DNA from: Lachnoanaerobaculum sp. ICM7
Lineage (GTDB): Bacteria; Bacillota; Clostridia; Lachnospirales; Lachnospiraceae
DNA: 64,000 bases
NCBI RefSeq assembly: GCF_000287675.1
Contig: NZ_ALJL01000023.1
Coordinates: forward strand, 1 to 64,000
Reading direction: 5' to 3'
The position numbers and the translations under genes are program-made. Positions 51,981-61,627 of the stretch are shown in pieces (position 1 is the stretch's first letter; the number at the start of each line of letters is the position of its first letter). The notes beneath the pieces were generated by a model. That model ran no database searches and was not told where the DNA came from. It was given only the letters and a program-made list of their open reading frames with translations.

Positions 51981-52763
51981 TTAGATGATATGTGTTTCTT
52001 TTAACTTGCCTATGATGTAGTCAACAGACTCTGATGCACCAAGGTTTACCTGCTCTCCTGCACCCTTTCTTACCTTATCGGATGCTTTTGCAATCTGTGT
52101 CGGTGAACCCTTAAGACCGATATTTGAATCATCTACATCTATAAGGTCCGCTCTTGAGAGTACAGTTACTTCTTTGTCATAAGCATCAAAAATACCACCC
52201 GGAGTCATATATCTTGGCTCATTAAGCTCTGATAAAGCTGTAATAAGTACAGGCATTTTTGCTTTTAAAACATGATATCTGTCATCAAACTGACGCTCTA
52301 CCACAACACTGTCTCCATCAATCTCTATCTTTTGTGCATAGCTGATAACAGGTAAATCCAGATGTTCTGAAATCTGCGGTCCTACCTGTGCAGTATCTCC
52401 GTCTATAGCCTGACGACCTGTAATAATAAGATCATACTCTAATTTTCTAAGTGCTCCGGCTATAGTCTGTGATGTAGCCCATGTATCGGCTCCGCCAAGC
52501 ACTCTGTCTGTTATAAGTACAGCATTGTCGGCTCCCATTGCCAAAGCTTCTCTAAGTACTTCATCAGCCTTTGGAAGTCCCATAGTAACTACTGTAACTT
52601 CTGCACCGTATTTATCTTTAAGTCTAAGAGCAGCCTCAAGACCCGCCTTGTCATCCGGGTTCATAATTGTAAGCATAGCTCCTCTGTTTAATGTGCCGTC
52701 AGGGTTAAAAACAACACCGCCCTTTGTATCCGGCACTTGTTTAATACAAACAACTATCTTCAT
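51981..52763 (-). CDS. etfB: Electron transfer flavoprotein beta subunit
   Basis: This is a 260-residue nucleotide-binding subunit. It starts MKIVVCIKQVPDT and has the signature VERQFDDRYHVLKAKMP region near residue 165. ATG at 52763 is preceded by GGAGG 5 bases upstream; two earlier in-frame starts are less well placed. It lies between bcd and etfA, forming the electron-bifurcating complex. Confidence 0.94.
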   Translation of the reverse strand: MKIVVCIKQVPDTKGGVVFNPDGTLNRGAMLTIMNPDDKAGLEAALRLKDKYGAEVTVVTMGLPKADEVLREALAMGADNAVLITDRVLGGADTWATSQTIAGALRKLEYDLIITGRQAIDGDTAQVGPQISEHLDLPVISYAQKIEIDGDSVVVERQFDDRYHVLKAKMPVLITALSELNEPRYMTPGGIFDAYDKEVTVLSRADLIDVDDSNIGLKGSPTQIAKASDKVRKGAGEQVNLGASESVDYIIGKLKETHII

Positions 52764-52789
52764 GACATCCTCCATTCGTAATAGCACAA

Positions 52790-53944
52790 TTATTTAAGCA
52801 ATGCGCCTGAAATTACCATTCTTTGTACTTCGCTTGTACCTTCGTATACTTCTGTAATCTTCGCATCACGCATCATTCTTTCAATTTCGTATTCTCTTGT
52901 ATATCCATATCCACCGTGAAGCTGTACTGCCTTTGTGGTAACTTCCATTGCCACTTCTGCAGCAAATAACTTAGCCATAGCCGCTTCCTCTGAATATGTC
53001 TTCTGTGTTGCCTTAGCCATAGCTGCTCTATATACAAGCATCTGTGCCGCCTTTACTTTGGTTGCCATATTTGCAAGCTCAAACTGAGTATTCTGGAATG
53101 CTCCGATGGATCTTCCGAATTGCTTTCTCTCTTTTACATAGTTGATAGTTCTCTCAAGTGCTCCCTCAGCGATACCAAGTGCCTGTGCGGCAATACCGAT
53201 ACGACCACCGTCAAGAGTATGCATTGCAATACCGAATCCCTTACCTGCAGGACCGAGCATATTTTCCTTCGGAACTCTGCAATCTGTAAAAATAAGTTCA
53301 TAAGTAGATGAACCTCTGATACCCATCTTCTTTTCCTTTGTTCCGAATCCGAATCCCGGTGTATCTTTCTCAACTATGAATGCGGAGAAGATCTTCTTTT
53401 GTCTGCCCTTTGCATCCACCTTTATCTCTGTACATGCAATTACAACATAGATATCCGCCTCTTTACCGTTTGTAATAAAAATCTTTGAACCGTTAAGTAC
53501 ATACTCGTCACCGTCAAGCACAGCCTTTGTAACCGCACCCTGTGCATCCGTACCTGCATTAGGCTCTGTAAGTGCGAAAGCGCCAAGTTTCTCTCCCTTT
53601 GCCAAAGGAACAAGATATTTTTCCTTCTGCTCAGGTGTACCGTACATAGCGATAGGATCTGCACAAAGTGATGTATGAGCGGAAACAATAACACCTGTTG
53701 TCGCACAAACCTTTGACAACTCTTCTACACACATTACATATGCAAGAGGATCGGCTCCCTGTCCTCCATACTCCTTTGCTACAGGAATACCAAGGAAACC
53801 GTACTTTGCCATCTTTGTTACAGTCTCTCTTGGAAATATTTCCGTTTCATCCACCTCTATTGCAAGAGGTTTTACTTCCTTTTCAGCAAACTCCCTGAAA
53901 AGGGATCTTGCCATCTCATGTTTCTTGTCTAAAGTAAAATCCAT
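52790..53944 (-). CDS. bcd: Butyryl-CoA dehydrogenase (acyl-CoA dehydrogenase)
   Basis: This is a 384-residue FAD-dependent acyl-CoA dehydrogenase. Blocks include FALTEPNAGTDAQGA, the substrate region QLHGGYGYTREYEIERMMRDAKI, and the catalytic Glu in VYEGTSEVQRMVI near the end. Next to etfBA it reduces crotonyl-CoA to butyryl-CoA. The start has AGTAGG 8 bases upstream. The 174-base gap before hbd holds a GCAAACA/TGTTTGC repeat (53974-53980 and 53998-54004) in the likely leader. Confidence 0.93.
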   Translation of the reverse strand: MDFTLDKKHEMARSLFREFAEKEVKPLAIEVDETEIFPRETVTKMAKYGFLGIPVAKEYGGQGADPLAYVMCVEELSKVCATTGVIVSAHTSLCADPIAMYGTPEQKEKYLVPLAKGEKLGAFALTEPNAGTDAQGAVTKAVLDGDEYVLNGSKIFITNGKEADIYVVIACTEIKVDAKGRQKKIFSAFIVEKDTPGFGFGTKEKKMGIRGSSTYELIFTDCRVPKENMLGPAGKGFGIAMHTLDGGRIGIAAQALGIAEGALERTINYVKERKQFGRSIGAFQNTQFELANMATKVKAAQMLVYRAAMAKATQKTYSEEAAMAKLFAAEVAMEVTTKAVQLHGGYGYTREYEIERMMRDAKITEVYEGTSEVQRMVISGALLK

Positions 53945-54078
53945 GAATCATACCTACTTGAATAAATCCAAGTGCAAACATAAATAGTGAAAGTCTTTGT
54001 TTGCGTTATCCTTTCTTAGTTTTCTTTCACCTATATAGTAAATACAAACCCGCCTTTTGTATCTATCTCACATTAAAA

Positions 54079-54109
54079 CCCCTTTCTACATTTTAACTGT
54101 AAAAAGGGG
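54079..54109 (-). terminator. Weak terminator-like hairpin after hbd
   Basis: CCCCTTT (54079-54085) pairs with AAAGGGG (54103-54109) around a 17-base loop, and four T follow on the minus strand. It may end the hbd transcript before the bcd promoter. Confidence 0.5.
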
Positions 54110-54118
54110 ATAAATATT

Positions 54119-54955
54119 TTACTTATAAGAGAATATTCCTTCTCCGGTCTTCTTACCAAGCTTACCTGCAGCTACAAGCTCTTTTAACTTTGGAGCCGGT
54201 AAATACTTGTCATCCCCTGTCTCATTGTGAATAACTTCCATAATGGCAAGGCAAATATCAAGTCCGATAAGGTCTGCCAAATGAAGAGGTCCCATAGGAT
54301 GTGCACATCCCAGAATCATAGCTGTGTCTACACCTTCAGCATCTGCTGTACCTGCAGCCCATACATTGATTGCTTCATTGATCATTGGAACAAGGATACG
54401 GTTTACTACAAATCCCGGTGCTTCTTTAACCTGTACAGGAGTCTTTCCGATATCTTCAGATATCTTCTTAATCTTTTCCACCAATTCTGCAGGTGTCTTC
54501 TCTCCACCGATTACTTCAACAAGTTTCATCCTGTCCGCAGGGTTAAAGAAATGCATACCTACTACAGGTCTGTCAAGTGCCTCACCGATTCTTGTGATAG
54601 AAAGTGATGAAGTATTTGAAGCGAAAATGCAATCCTTAGGAACTATATTCTGAAGCTCTTTGAAAATCTGCTGCTTAACTTCCATCTTTTCAAGCGCTAC
54701 TTCCACGATCAAATCACAGTCACTGCAGATATCGTTAAGGCCTACTTTTATTTTTGAAATAATTGCATCTCCGGCCTCTTTTGATATTTTCTCTTTTCCT
54801 ACAAGGAAATTGATGTTCTTTTGAATCTTTGCAAAACCTGCCTGTGCGTATTCTTCCTTAATATCGCAAAGTCTTACTTCATATCCTTCTGTCATTGCAA
54901 AAGCCTGAGCAATTCCTGAACCCATTGTACCTGCACCGATAATACCAACTTTCAT
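54119..54955 (-). CDS. hbd: 3-hydroxybutyryl-CoA dehydrogenase
   Basis: This is a 278-residue NAD(P)-dependent dehydrogenase. GAGTMGSGIAQ at residues 7-17 forms the Rossmann loop. ASNTSSLSIT, VGMHFFNPADRMKLVE (catalytic His) and GFVVNRILVP follow. It reduces acetoacetyl-CoA to 3-hydroxybutyryl-CoA. It is one gene after crt on the same strand and may share its transcript. Confidence 0.94.
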   Translation of the reverse strand: MKVGIIGAGTMGSGIAQAFAMTEGYEVRLCDIKEEYAQAGFAKIQKNINFLVGKEKISKEAGDAIISKIKVGLNDICSDCDLIVEVALEKMEVKQQIFKELQNIVPKDCIFASNTSSLSITRIGEALDRPVVGMHFFNPADRMKLVEVIGGEKTPAELVEKIKKISEDIGKTPVQVKEAPGFVVNRILVPMINEAINVWAAGTADAEGVDTAMILGCAHPMGPLHLADLIGLDICLAIMEVIHNETGDDKYLPAPKLKELVAAGKLGKKTGEGIFSYK

Positions 54956-55022
54956 TTTTTTATCCTTTCTGAATTAAAACATATATTTTGACTTTAATTA
55001 TATTTTTATATTAAACCGGTAT

Positions 55023-55799
55023 TTATGAATTAGTAAAATTCTTCTCTTTTCTCTTTTCAAGGAAAGCGTTCATACCCTCTATCTGATCATGTGTTTCAAA
55101 GCAACTTCCAAAGAGCTTCTCTTCAATCACAATTGCATCGTCCATCTTTGCGTCAAGTCCGTCATTTATAGCTTTCTTACATGCACGAACTGCAATAGGA
55201 GCATTCTGTGCTATAGCAGCCGCCATCTTCTTTGCAACTCCAAGCAGCTCTTCCTGTGTATATACGGCATTTACAAGACCTATTCTTAAAGCTTCTTCAG
55301 CCTTTATTGTCTTAGCTGTATAAATCAACTGCTTTGCCATTCCTACGCCGACTATTCTTGCAAGTCTTTGTGTTCCGCCGAATCCAGGTGTGATTCCAAG
55401 TCCCACCTCAGGTTGACCGAACATTGCATTATCCGAGCATATACGAATATCACAGCTCATAGCAATCTCACATCCTCCGCCAAGTGCAAATCCGTTTACG
55501 GCAGCTATCACAGGAACAGGGAAAGTCTCTATCTTTCTGAATACATCATTTCCCTTCTTACCGAAAGCCTCACCCTCTGCCGGACTTAATTTGCTCATTT
55601 CACCTATATCGGCACCTGCTACAAAAGACTTATCTCCTGAACCTGTCAAAATGACGGCTCTGATTGTATTAGTGTCAATACTGTCAAAGCAAGCATCAAG
55701 CTCAGCCAGTACTTCAGAGTTCAAAGCATTGAGCGCCTTCGGTCTGTCTATTGTAACAATACCTACGGCACCTTCTGTATCAAACCTTACAAAACCCAT
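55023..55799 (-). CDS. crt: Crotonase / 3-hydroxybutyryl-CoA dehydratase
   Basis: This is a 258-residue enoyl-CoA hydratase family protein. The oxyanion-hole and catalytic segments are AGADIGEMS, NGFALGGGCEIAMSCDIR (catalytic Glu) and QPEVGLGITPGFGGTQRL (second Glu). It dehydrates 3-hydroxybutyryl-CoA to crotonyl-CoA. I chose ATG at 55799, with AAGGAGG 6 bases upstream. It faces thlA across a 473-base divergent region. Confidence 0.94.
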   Translation of the reverse strand: MGFVRFDTEGAVGIVTIDRPKALNALNSEVLAELDACFDSIDTNTIRAVILTGSGDKSFVAGADIGEMSKLSPAEGEAFGKKGNDVFRKIETFPVPVIAAVNGFALGGGCEIAMSCDIRICSDNAMFGQPEVGLGITPGFGGTQRLARIVGVGMAKQLIYTAKTIKAEEALRIGLVNAVYTQEELLGVAKKMAAAIAQNAPIAVRACKKAINDGLDAKMDDAIVIEEKLFGSCFETHDQIEGMNAFLEKRKEKNFTNS

Positions 55800-55822
55800 A
55801 AAACACCTCCTTGTCAATATTG

Positions 55823-55893
55823 CATGTCAGGAATCAAGCTTGACATGTAAATCCATATGATAAAAATATAACATATATGTATCCGACAATCAA
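55823..55893 (-). promoter_or_regulatory. crt promoter with downstream inverted repeat
   Basis: On the minus strand TTGATT (55888-55893), 17 bases, then TATATT (55865-55870) form a good promoter. Past the expected start is CATGTCA with TGACATG (55823-55829 and 55841-55847), a 7-bp inverted repeat that could be an operator in the leader. Confidence 0.55.
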
Positions 55894-56202
55894 TCAGTTT
55901 TTTTGATTAATTATTATATCTATTTTGCATAACAATATTCTAAAATCGAAATATCATCATGCTTAAAACATATATTTTTTTCATTTATATTGAGCAAAAT
56001 TATTTTGCTGTCCTTTTTATTATCCATAAAAGATTAAACACGACTCATCTTTAATATTTTTTACATATCAATATTTTTATTTATTATAACACATTGTTTA
56101 AATAAGATATATATAAAAACATATTATTTTTTTTATAGCAATTTTGAATAACCAAGGGGTGGATAATTGATTTCACTTGTGATATGCTATAGGTGATACA
56201 TA
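55894..56202. other. AT-rich divergent spacer between crt and thlA
   Basis: No open frame or structured RNA is convincing here. The stretch is very AT-rich, with long T and A runs that may bend. A single half-match to a Rex site is present near 56090. The useful elements are at its two edges. Confidence 0.4.
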
Positions 56203-56242
56203 TATCTGACAATACAAAAAAGTTTACTCAATCGGTATTGTC
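56203..56242. promoter_or_regulatory. Inverted repeat upstream of thlA, sharing a motif with the crt promoter
   Basis: GACAATAC (56208-56215) and GTATTGTC (56235-56242) are perfect 8-bp arms 19 bases apart. The left arm is part of TATCTGACAAT (56203-56213), which recurs as TATCCGACAAT in the crt promoter (55880-55890). This suggests one regulator for both sides. Confidence 0.5.
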
Positions 56243-56272
56243 CACTTTTATAGAATAAGTGAGGTGAAAAAT

Positions 56273-57460
56273 ATGAAAGAAGTAGTTATCGTCAGTGCTG
56301 CAAGAACAGCTATTGGTAGTTTCGGCGGTTCATTGGCAGGTGTAAGTGCAGTAGACCTCGGTATAACTGCAGCAAAGGGAGCTATTGAACGTGCAGGCAT
56401 TGACGCTTCTCTTATCGACGAAGCCGTTATAGGAAATGTTTTAGGCGCAGGACTTGGCCAGAATATCGCTCGTCAGGTAATACTCGGAGCGGGATTGCCA
56501 AATACAACACCCGCATTTTCAATAAATAAGGTTTGCGGTTCAGGTCTTAGAACTGTTGAACTTGCAGCACAGATTATAAAGGCCGGTGATGCGGATATCA
56601 TTCTTGCAGGCGGTACGGAGAGCATGTCAAACGCTCCATATCTTGTTAAAGGCGCAAGATTCGGCGTTAAGATGGGTAATCAAACATTGATTGACGAGAT
56701 GATTACAGACGGTCTTTGGGATGCTTACAACAACTACCACATGGGCGTGACAGCGGAAAATATTGCTGAACAAAAAGGAATAACAAGAGAAGATCAGGAT
56801 GTATTCTCTGTTGAAAGCCAGAGAAGAGCACAGGTAGCTATAGAGACCGGAAGATTAAAAGATGAAATAGTTCCTGTACTTATTCCACAAAGAAAAGGCG
56901 ATCCTAAGGTATTTGATACAGACGAATATCCTAAGTTCAATACTACAATCGAAAATCTTGCAAAGCTTAAACCGGCATTTAAAAAAGACGGTACTGTAAC
57001 TGCAGGTAATGCTTCAGGTATCAATGACGGTGCCGCAATGTTCATTATCGCATCAAAGGAAAAGGCACTTGAGCTTAAACTTCCTATTATGGCTACTATA
57101 AAGGGATATGCTTCAGGAGGTGTTGACCCAAGCGTAATGGGACTCGGAGTAATTCCGGCATCACAAAAAGCAATGCAAAAAGCAGGTATCACAGCCGACG
57201 ATCTTGAACTTATAGAGGCAAACGAAGCTTTTGCGGCACAAGCTCTTGCAGTATGCAACGAACTTGGATTTAAGAGAGAAATTACAAATGTAAACGGCGG
57301 TGCAATCGCACTTGGACATCCTATCGGAGCATCAGGTGCAAGAATACTCACCACTTTACTCTTTGAGATGCAAAAAAGAGATGTTAAATGTGGCCTTGCT
57401 ACACTGTGTATAGGTGGTGGAATGGGCACAGCAATTGTTGTAGAAAGGGAGACAAAATGA
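56273..57460 (+). CDS. thlA: Acetyl-CoA acetyltransferase (thiolase)
   Basis: This is a 395-residue thiolase. The acylated Cys is in [14 protein letters not shown] near residue 88. The C-terminal catalytic His and Cys are in [19 protein letters not shown] and [11 protein letters not shown]. It condenses two acetyl-CoA to acetoacetyl-CoA, the first step to butyrate. ATG at 56273 follows AGGTGA; a GTG three codons earlier is less likely. It is coupled to atoD by an ATGA overlap. Confidence 0.94.
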   Translation: MKEVVIVSAARTAIGSFGGSLAGVSAVDLGITAAKGAIERAGIDASLIDEAVIGNVLGAGLGQNIARQVILGAGLPNTTPAFSINKVCGSGLRTVELAAQIIKAGDADIILAGGTESMSNAPYLVKGARFGVKMGNQTLIDEMITDGLWDAYNNYHMGVTAENIAEQKGITREDQDVFSVESQRRAQVAIETGRLKDEIVPVLIPQRKGDPKVFDTDEYPKFNTTIENLAKLKPAFKKDGTVTAGNASGINDGAAMFIIASKEKALELKLPIMATIKGYASGGVDPSVMGLGVIPASQKAMQKAGITADDLELIEANEAFAAQALAVCNELGFKREITNVNGGAIALGHPIGASGARILTTLLFEMQKRDVKCGLATLCIGGGMGTAIVVERETK

Positions 57461-58107
57461 AAATAGTTTCAATCAAAGATGCTATTGCAGGTATCAATGA
57501 CGGCGCCACAATCATGGTAGGCGGATTTTTAGCATGTGGTACACCCGAACCGATTATTGATGCATTAGTTGAAAAAGGTGTAAAGGACTTAACACTTATT
57601 TGTAATGATACCGCCACTCCTACCACAGGTATCGGTAAACTGGTTGCCAACAATCAGGTAAAAAAAGTTATTGCAACACATATAGGTACAAATCCTATAA
57701 CAGGACAAAAGATGAATGACGGTACTATGGAGGTTGAGCTTTCTCCTCAGGGTACACTTGCAGAGAGAATACGTTCAGGCGGCGCAGGACTTGGCGGTGT
57801 ACTTACACCTACCGGTGTGGGTACCGAGGTTGCCGAAGGTAAGCAGGTTTTAAATATTGACGGTAAAGATTATCTTTTGGAAAAACCTTTAAGAGCCGAC
57901 TTTGCACTTATCGGTGCTACAATAGCCGATGAGAAGGGAAATCTTTATTTTACGGCTACAAGCAAAAACTTCAATACAGTTATGGCAACCGCTGCCGATG
58001 TTGTTATTGCGGGCGCTGAACTTATAGTTCCTGTAGGCGATATCCAGCCTGAAAATGTTGCAATACCTGCAATATTTGTAGATTATCTTGTAGGAGGTGA
58101 GTCATAA
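57457..58107 (+). CDS. atoD: Acetate/butyrate-acetoacetate CoA-transferase alpha subunit
   Basis: This is a 216-residue subunit of a family I CoA-transferase. [16 protein letters not shown] near residue 17 and [21 protein letters not shown] near 90 are family landmarks. With AtoA it moves CoA between butyryl- or acetoacetyl-CoA and acetate. Its place between thlA and atoA fits butyrate release or acetoacetate use. The ATG at 57457 overlaps the thlA stop. Confidence 0.93.
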   Translation: MKIVSIKDAIAGINDGATIMVGGFLACGTPEPIIDALVEKGVKDLTLICNDTATPTTGIGKLVANNQVKKVIATHIGTNPITGQKMNDGTMEVELSPQGTLAERIRSGGAGLGGVLTPTGVGTEVAEGKQVLNIDGKDYLLEKPLRADFALIGATIADEKGNLYFTATSKNFNTVMATAADVVIAGAELIVPVGDIQPENVAIPAIFVDYLVGGES

Positions 58108-58751
58108 TGTCAAAAGAGAGAATTGCAAGACGTGTTGCAAGAGATTTAAACGATGGTGACGTAGTAAACTTAGGTATAGGACTTCCTACTATGGTGGCTG
58201 ACTATGTACCTGAGGGTATAGAAATTACACTTCAGTCAGAGAACGGTATTCTCGGTATGGGTCCCTTGGCTTCAAGTGCAACAGCAAATAAACATTTAAT
58301 TAATTCCGGCGGACAAAATGTTACCGTACTTCCCGGTGCCGCATACTTTGACAGTGCATTCTCATTTATGATTATTCGAGGCGGCCATGTTGATATGACT
58401 GTTTTAGGTGCATTGCAGGTAGATGCTCACGGAAATCTTGCAAGCCATATAGTTCCGGGCAAGATGGTTCCGGGTATGGGCGGTGCTATGGATCTTGTTA
58501 CAGGTTCAAAGAAAGTTGTTGTCGCTATGACACATACCGCAAAAGACGGTGCTCCAAAGATTTTAAAGGACATCACACTCCCTGCTACCGCTATTCATGC
58601 AGTTGATGAAATTGTCACCGAATTAGCTGTAATAAAGGTTACCGATGAAGGTCTTGTGCTTACAGAATTAGCTGAGGGCGTAAGTGTGGAAGATGTTATA
58701 GCAAAGACAGAGGCACCTCTTAAGGTTGCAGATGATTTAAAGACATTCTAA
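58107..58751 (+). CDS. atoA: Acetate/butyrate-acetoacetate CoA-transferase beta subunit
   Basis: This is a 214-residue subunit that carries the active-site Glu, in LQSENGILGMGP near residue 48. VNLGIGLPTMVADY and HVDMTVLGALQVD are other family blocks. The start overlaps the atoD stop by one base (TAATG), behind GGAGGTGA. A terminator follows at 58780-58833. Confidence 0.94.
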   Translation: MSKERIARRVARDLNDGDVVNLGIGLPTMVADYVPEGIEITLQSENGILGMGPLASSATANKHLINSGGQNVTVLPGAAYFDSAFSFMIIRGGHVDMTVLGALQVDAHGNLASHIVPGKMVPGMGGAMDLVTGSKKVVVAMTHTAKDGAPKILKDITLPATAIHAVDEIVTELAVIKVTDEGLVLTELAEGVSVEDVIAKTEAPLKVADDLKTF

Positions 58752-58779
58752 TTTATTTTAGTATAATTTAAATTCCCAT

Positions 58780-58833
58780 GACCGGGATGCCGTATTTAAA
58801 GGACTGTTCTCTTTTAAGATCGGCATTCCGGTC
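58780..58833 (+). terminator. Terminator after atoA
   Basis: GACCGGGATGCCG (58780-58792) pairs with CGGCATTCCGGTC (58821-58833) through 13 bp with one G-T pair. The 28-base loop has its own small TTAAA/TTTAA pairing, and a T-rich tail follows. Confidence 0.82.
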
Positions 58834-59009
58834 TTTTATAATCTCATATCGGATGATTTCAGTATCAGAAAATACTAATTATAAAGATATTTTTGTGTGA
58901 TATATATAATATATTTATACATTTTCGTTATTTTTCAGACTGGAAAAACGGATATCGGATTGATATAATAATGTTAATAATTAAACAATTTGCAAAAGGA
59001 GGCAGATAA

Positions 59010-60377
59010 ATGTTTAAGAAATTTACAAACGCATGTGTAAATATAGTTCAAAAATTTTTGCCTGATGCATTTATTTTTTGTATCGTACTTACTATCCTTG
59101 TTTTTGTCGCTGCAATGCCGGTAAGTAAAATGAACCCATTTGAAATAGCCAATGCTTGGGGCGATAGTATGTGGTTATTGCTCGGATTCTCAATGCAGAT
59201 GGCTTTGGTGCTTGTTCTCGGCACGGCACTTGCTACCGCACCGCTGGTAAAGAAAGCTATAAATGCGGCTGCGGAAGTTCCAAAATCTCCTACATCGGCA
59301 ATTATTTTTATTACCGTTGTTTCAATGATTGCCTGCTGGCTTAACTGGGGATTCGGACTTGTAGTCGGTGCCATACTTGCAAAGGAAATTGCAAAAAAAG
59401 TAAAAGGCGTTGACTACAGACTTCTTATCGCATCGGCTTATTCAGGTTTCGTAATATGGCATGCAGGTTTCTCAGGTTCCATACCTCTTCAACTTGCGTC
59501 ATACAGTGAAGCTATAGGTACACAAACAGCAGGTGCTGTAACAGAATCAATACCTACTTCACAGACAATATTCTCAGCTTGGAATCTTATAATTGTTATA
59601 GCTATAATTATAGTTATAGCATTTGTAAATGCACAGATGCATCCCACTCCTGAGGATACCGTTACTGTAGATCCTAAGCTATTGGCAGAAACCGAAACTG
59701 CCAAAGTTACGGATAAAACAGTGACACCGGCTGAATGGCTTGAGAGATTCCCTCTGCTTTCAATACTTGTGGCAATACTTGCCATATTGTATTTAGTGTA
59801 TACATTTAAAACCAAGGGAAGTATCACACTCTCTCTTAATGTAGTAAATTTAATTTTCTTAACACTTGGAATTATATTCCACGGAACACCTATAAGTTAT
59901 GTAAACGCTATTACAGATGCCGCAAAGAGTGCCGGAGGTATTATATTACAGTTCCCGTTCTATGCAGGTATCATGGGCATTATGACTGCTACAGGTCCTA
60001 CAGGTCAGTCACTTGCAGGTGCCATAAGTGATTTCTTTGTAAATATATCAAATCAGACTACATTCCCGTTGTTTACTTTCCTCTCAGCAGGTATTGTAAA
60101 CTTCTTCGTACCTTCAGGTGGCGGTCAGTGGGCTGTACAGGCTCCTATCGTAATGCCTGCCGGAAACGCTCTCGGTGTTTCTCCTGCAGTATCAGCCATG
60201 GCTATTGCATGGGGTGATGCATGGACAAATATGCTTCAGCCGTTCTGGGCTCTCCCGGCTCTCGGTATAGCAGGTCTCGGTGCAAGAGATATTATGGGAT
60301 ATTGTGCTATAGTTCTTATTGTAACAGGAATAATCATAGGATGCGGATTCCTATTCCTCGTCCCGTTCCTGGCATAA
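59010..60377 (+). CDS. atoE: Short-chain fatty acid transporter, AtoE family
   Basis: This is a 455-residue membrane protein with about 12 hydrophobic segments. Family blocks are SMIACWLNWGFGLVVGA near residue 110 and VPSGGGQWAVQAPIVMP near residue 370. AtoE-type carriers move acetoacetate or short-chain fatty acids, so it may export butyrate or import acetoacetate for AtoDA. It follows atoA after a terminator and has its own RBS (AAAGGAGG), so it may be a separate unit. Confidence 0.88.
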   Translation: MFKKFTNACVNIVQKFLPDAFIFCIVLTILVFVAAMPVSKMNPFEIANAWGDSMWLLLGFSMQMALVLVLGTALATAPLVKKAINAAAEVPKSPTSAIIFITVVSMIACWLNWGFGLVVGAILAKEIAKKVKGVDYRLLIASAYSGFVIWHAGFSGSIPLQLASYSEAIGTQTAGAVTESIPTSQTIFSAWNLIIVIAIIIVIAFVNAQMHPTPEDTVTVDPKLLAETETAKVTDKTVTPAEWLERFPLLSILVAILAILYLVYTFKTKGSITLSLNVVNLIFLTLGIIFHGTPISYVNAITDAAKSAGGIILQFPFYAGIMGIMTATGPTGQSLAGAISDFFVNISNQTTFPLFTFLSAGIVNFFVPSGGGQWAVQAPIVMPAGNALGVSPAVSAMAIAWGDAWTNMLQPFWALPALGIAGLGARDIMGYCAIVLIVTGIIIGCGFLFLVPFLA

Positions 60378-60381
60378 ACAT

Positions 60382-60412
60382 AAAAAGTACCGGCTCACAA
60401 CCGGTACTTTTT
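60382..60412. terminator. Bidirectional terminator between atoE and the antiporter gene
   Basis: A 12-bp stem, AAAAAGTACCGG (60382-60393) with CCGGTACTTTTT (60401-60412), encloses a 7-base loop. Symmetric A and T runs let it serve both convergent genes. Confidence 0.9.
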
Positions 60413-60414
60413 TC

Positions 60415-61341
60415 TTATCTTAAAATAATATATACAGTATACGCTATATAGGACGCTACCATTGCGAGGCCTTCTTTTTTTGATATCTCACCGTCATTCT
60501 TGGCAAGTATATATACCATCAAACTTGCACAAAGCAAAAAGAATGTATCGTATACAGCCACAACTTCCGCACCTATAGGATTAAGTACTGATGAAAATGC
60601 CAGAATAAATATTATATTGAATATATTTGAACCTACCACATTGCCAAGGGCGAGCGCATTCTCTCCCTTGCTTGATGCTACAATACTTGTCACAAGCTCA
60701 GGAAGTGATGTTCCTATGGCGACTATTGTAAGTCCGACCAAAGTCTCACTCATTCCGAACATCAATGCTATTTCGGAAGCGGACTCCACTACCTTGTCAC
60801 CGCCAAACACTACAAGAGCAAGTCCCCCTACTATATAAACAATGGCCAAAGGTATAGGTAAATTCTTTTTCTTTTCATCCTTTGCATCATTGCTTCCCTT
60901 TAATGCAATTCTTATAGTGTATATCATATACGCTATAAAAATCAGCAGGAAAATAACTCCGGCAATTCTGTCTATGCCGCTTAAAAAGAACACAAATCCA
61001 AGCAACAATATTGTTATAACAATATTTACAATATAATCAAATTTTAAAAGTGCCTTATCCACCGGCATAGCATGTATTATTCCGCAAATTCCCACAACAG
61101 CCAGAAGATTAAATATATTCGATCCGATTACATTATTCAAAGCTATTGCATTGCTGCCCTTTAATGCAGCATCAATACTTACCGCCGCCTCAGGTGCACT
61201 TGTTCCGAAAGCCACTATAGTAAGCCCTATTACAACCGAAGGGACATTCAACTTTCTTGCTACTCCCGAAGCACCCTCAACAAAAAAATTAGCTCCTCCC
61301 ACAAGACATACGAAGCCCAAAATAAGCCATATATATACCAT
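60415..61341 (-). CDS. Calcium/sodium antiporter (CaCA family)
   Basis: This is a 308-residue membrane protein made of two inverted five-helix repeats. Each holds the alpha-repeat ion site: GLTIVAFGTSAPEAAVS (first) and GLTIVAIGTSLPELVTS (second), each followed by a GNVVGSNIFN or NNVIGSNIFN block. It is a YrbG/NCX_Mj-type exchanger that expels Ca2+ against Na+ or H+. It is monocistronic and ends at the shared terminator. Confidence 0.9.
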   Translation of the reverse strand: MVYIWLILGFVCLVGGANFFVEGASGVARKLNVPSVVIGLTIVAFGTSAPEAAVSIDAALKGSNAIALNNVIGSNIFNLLAVVGICGIIHAMPVDKALLKFDYIVNIVITILLLGFVFFLSGIDRIAGVIFLLIFIAYMIYTIRIALKGSNDAKDEKKKNLPIPLAIVYIVGGLALVVFGGDKVVESASEIALMFGMSETLVGLTIVAIGTSLPELVTSIVASSKGENALALGNVVGSNIFNIIFILAFSSVLNPIGAEVVAVYDTFFLLCASLMVYILAKNDGEISKKEGLAMVASYIAYTVYIILR

Positions 61342-61627
61342 AAAACCATTCCTTTACATTAAAAACTGAACACAGACATAATATCTATATATTTTCAGAT
61401 TGTCAACATAAGTATTAAAAATAAACTTTATTTCTATTCATCTACTAATTAAAGAGCAATTACATATTCCTTTAAAAGTATTTAAGAAATTTATCAACAC
61501 AAATATAGTATTATCTGCTATACTAGGTAAATGTATCGAATACTCTGTATGTCATCTACATCTTATATTTTGTCTATCGTAGATTCCACACAACTCAGGG
61601 CATTCAATTTATCTAAGGAAGGTAGAA

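Noticed and set aside
56085-56110. Possible Rex (NADH sensor) site near ATTGTTTAAAT
   Set aside because: Only one half of the TTGTTAA-nnnn-TTAACAA pattern is present.
56794-57429. Open frame of about 210 codons on the minus strand inside thlA
   Set aside because: Antisense shadow of a clear thiolase gene with all catalytic motifs.
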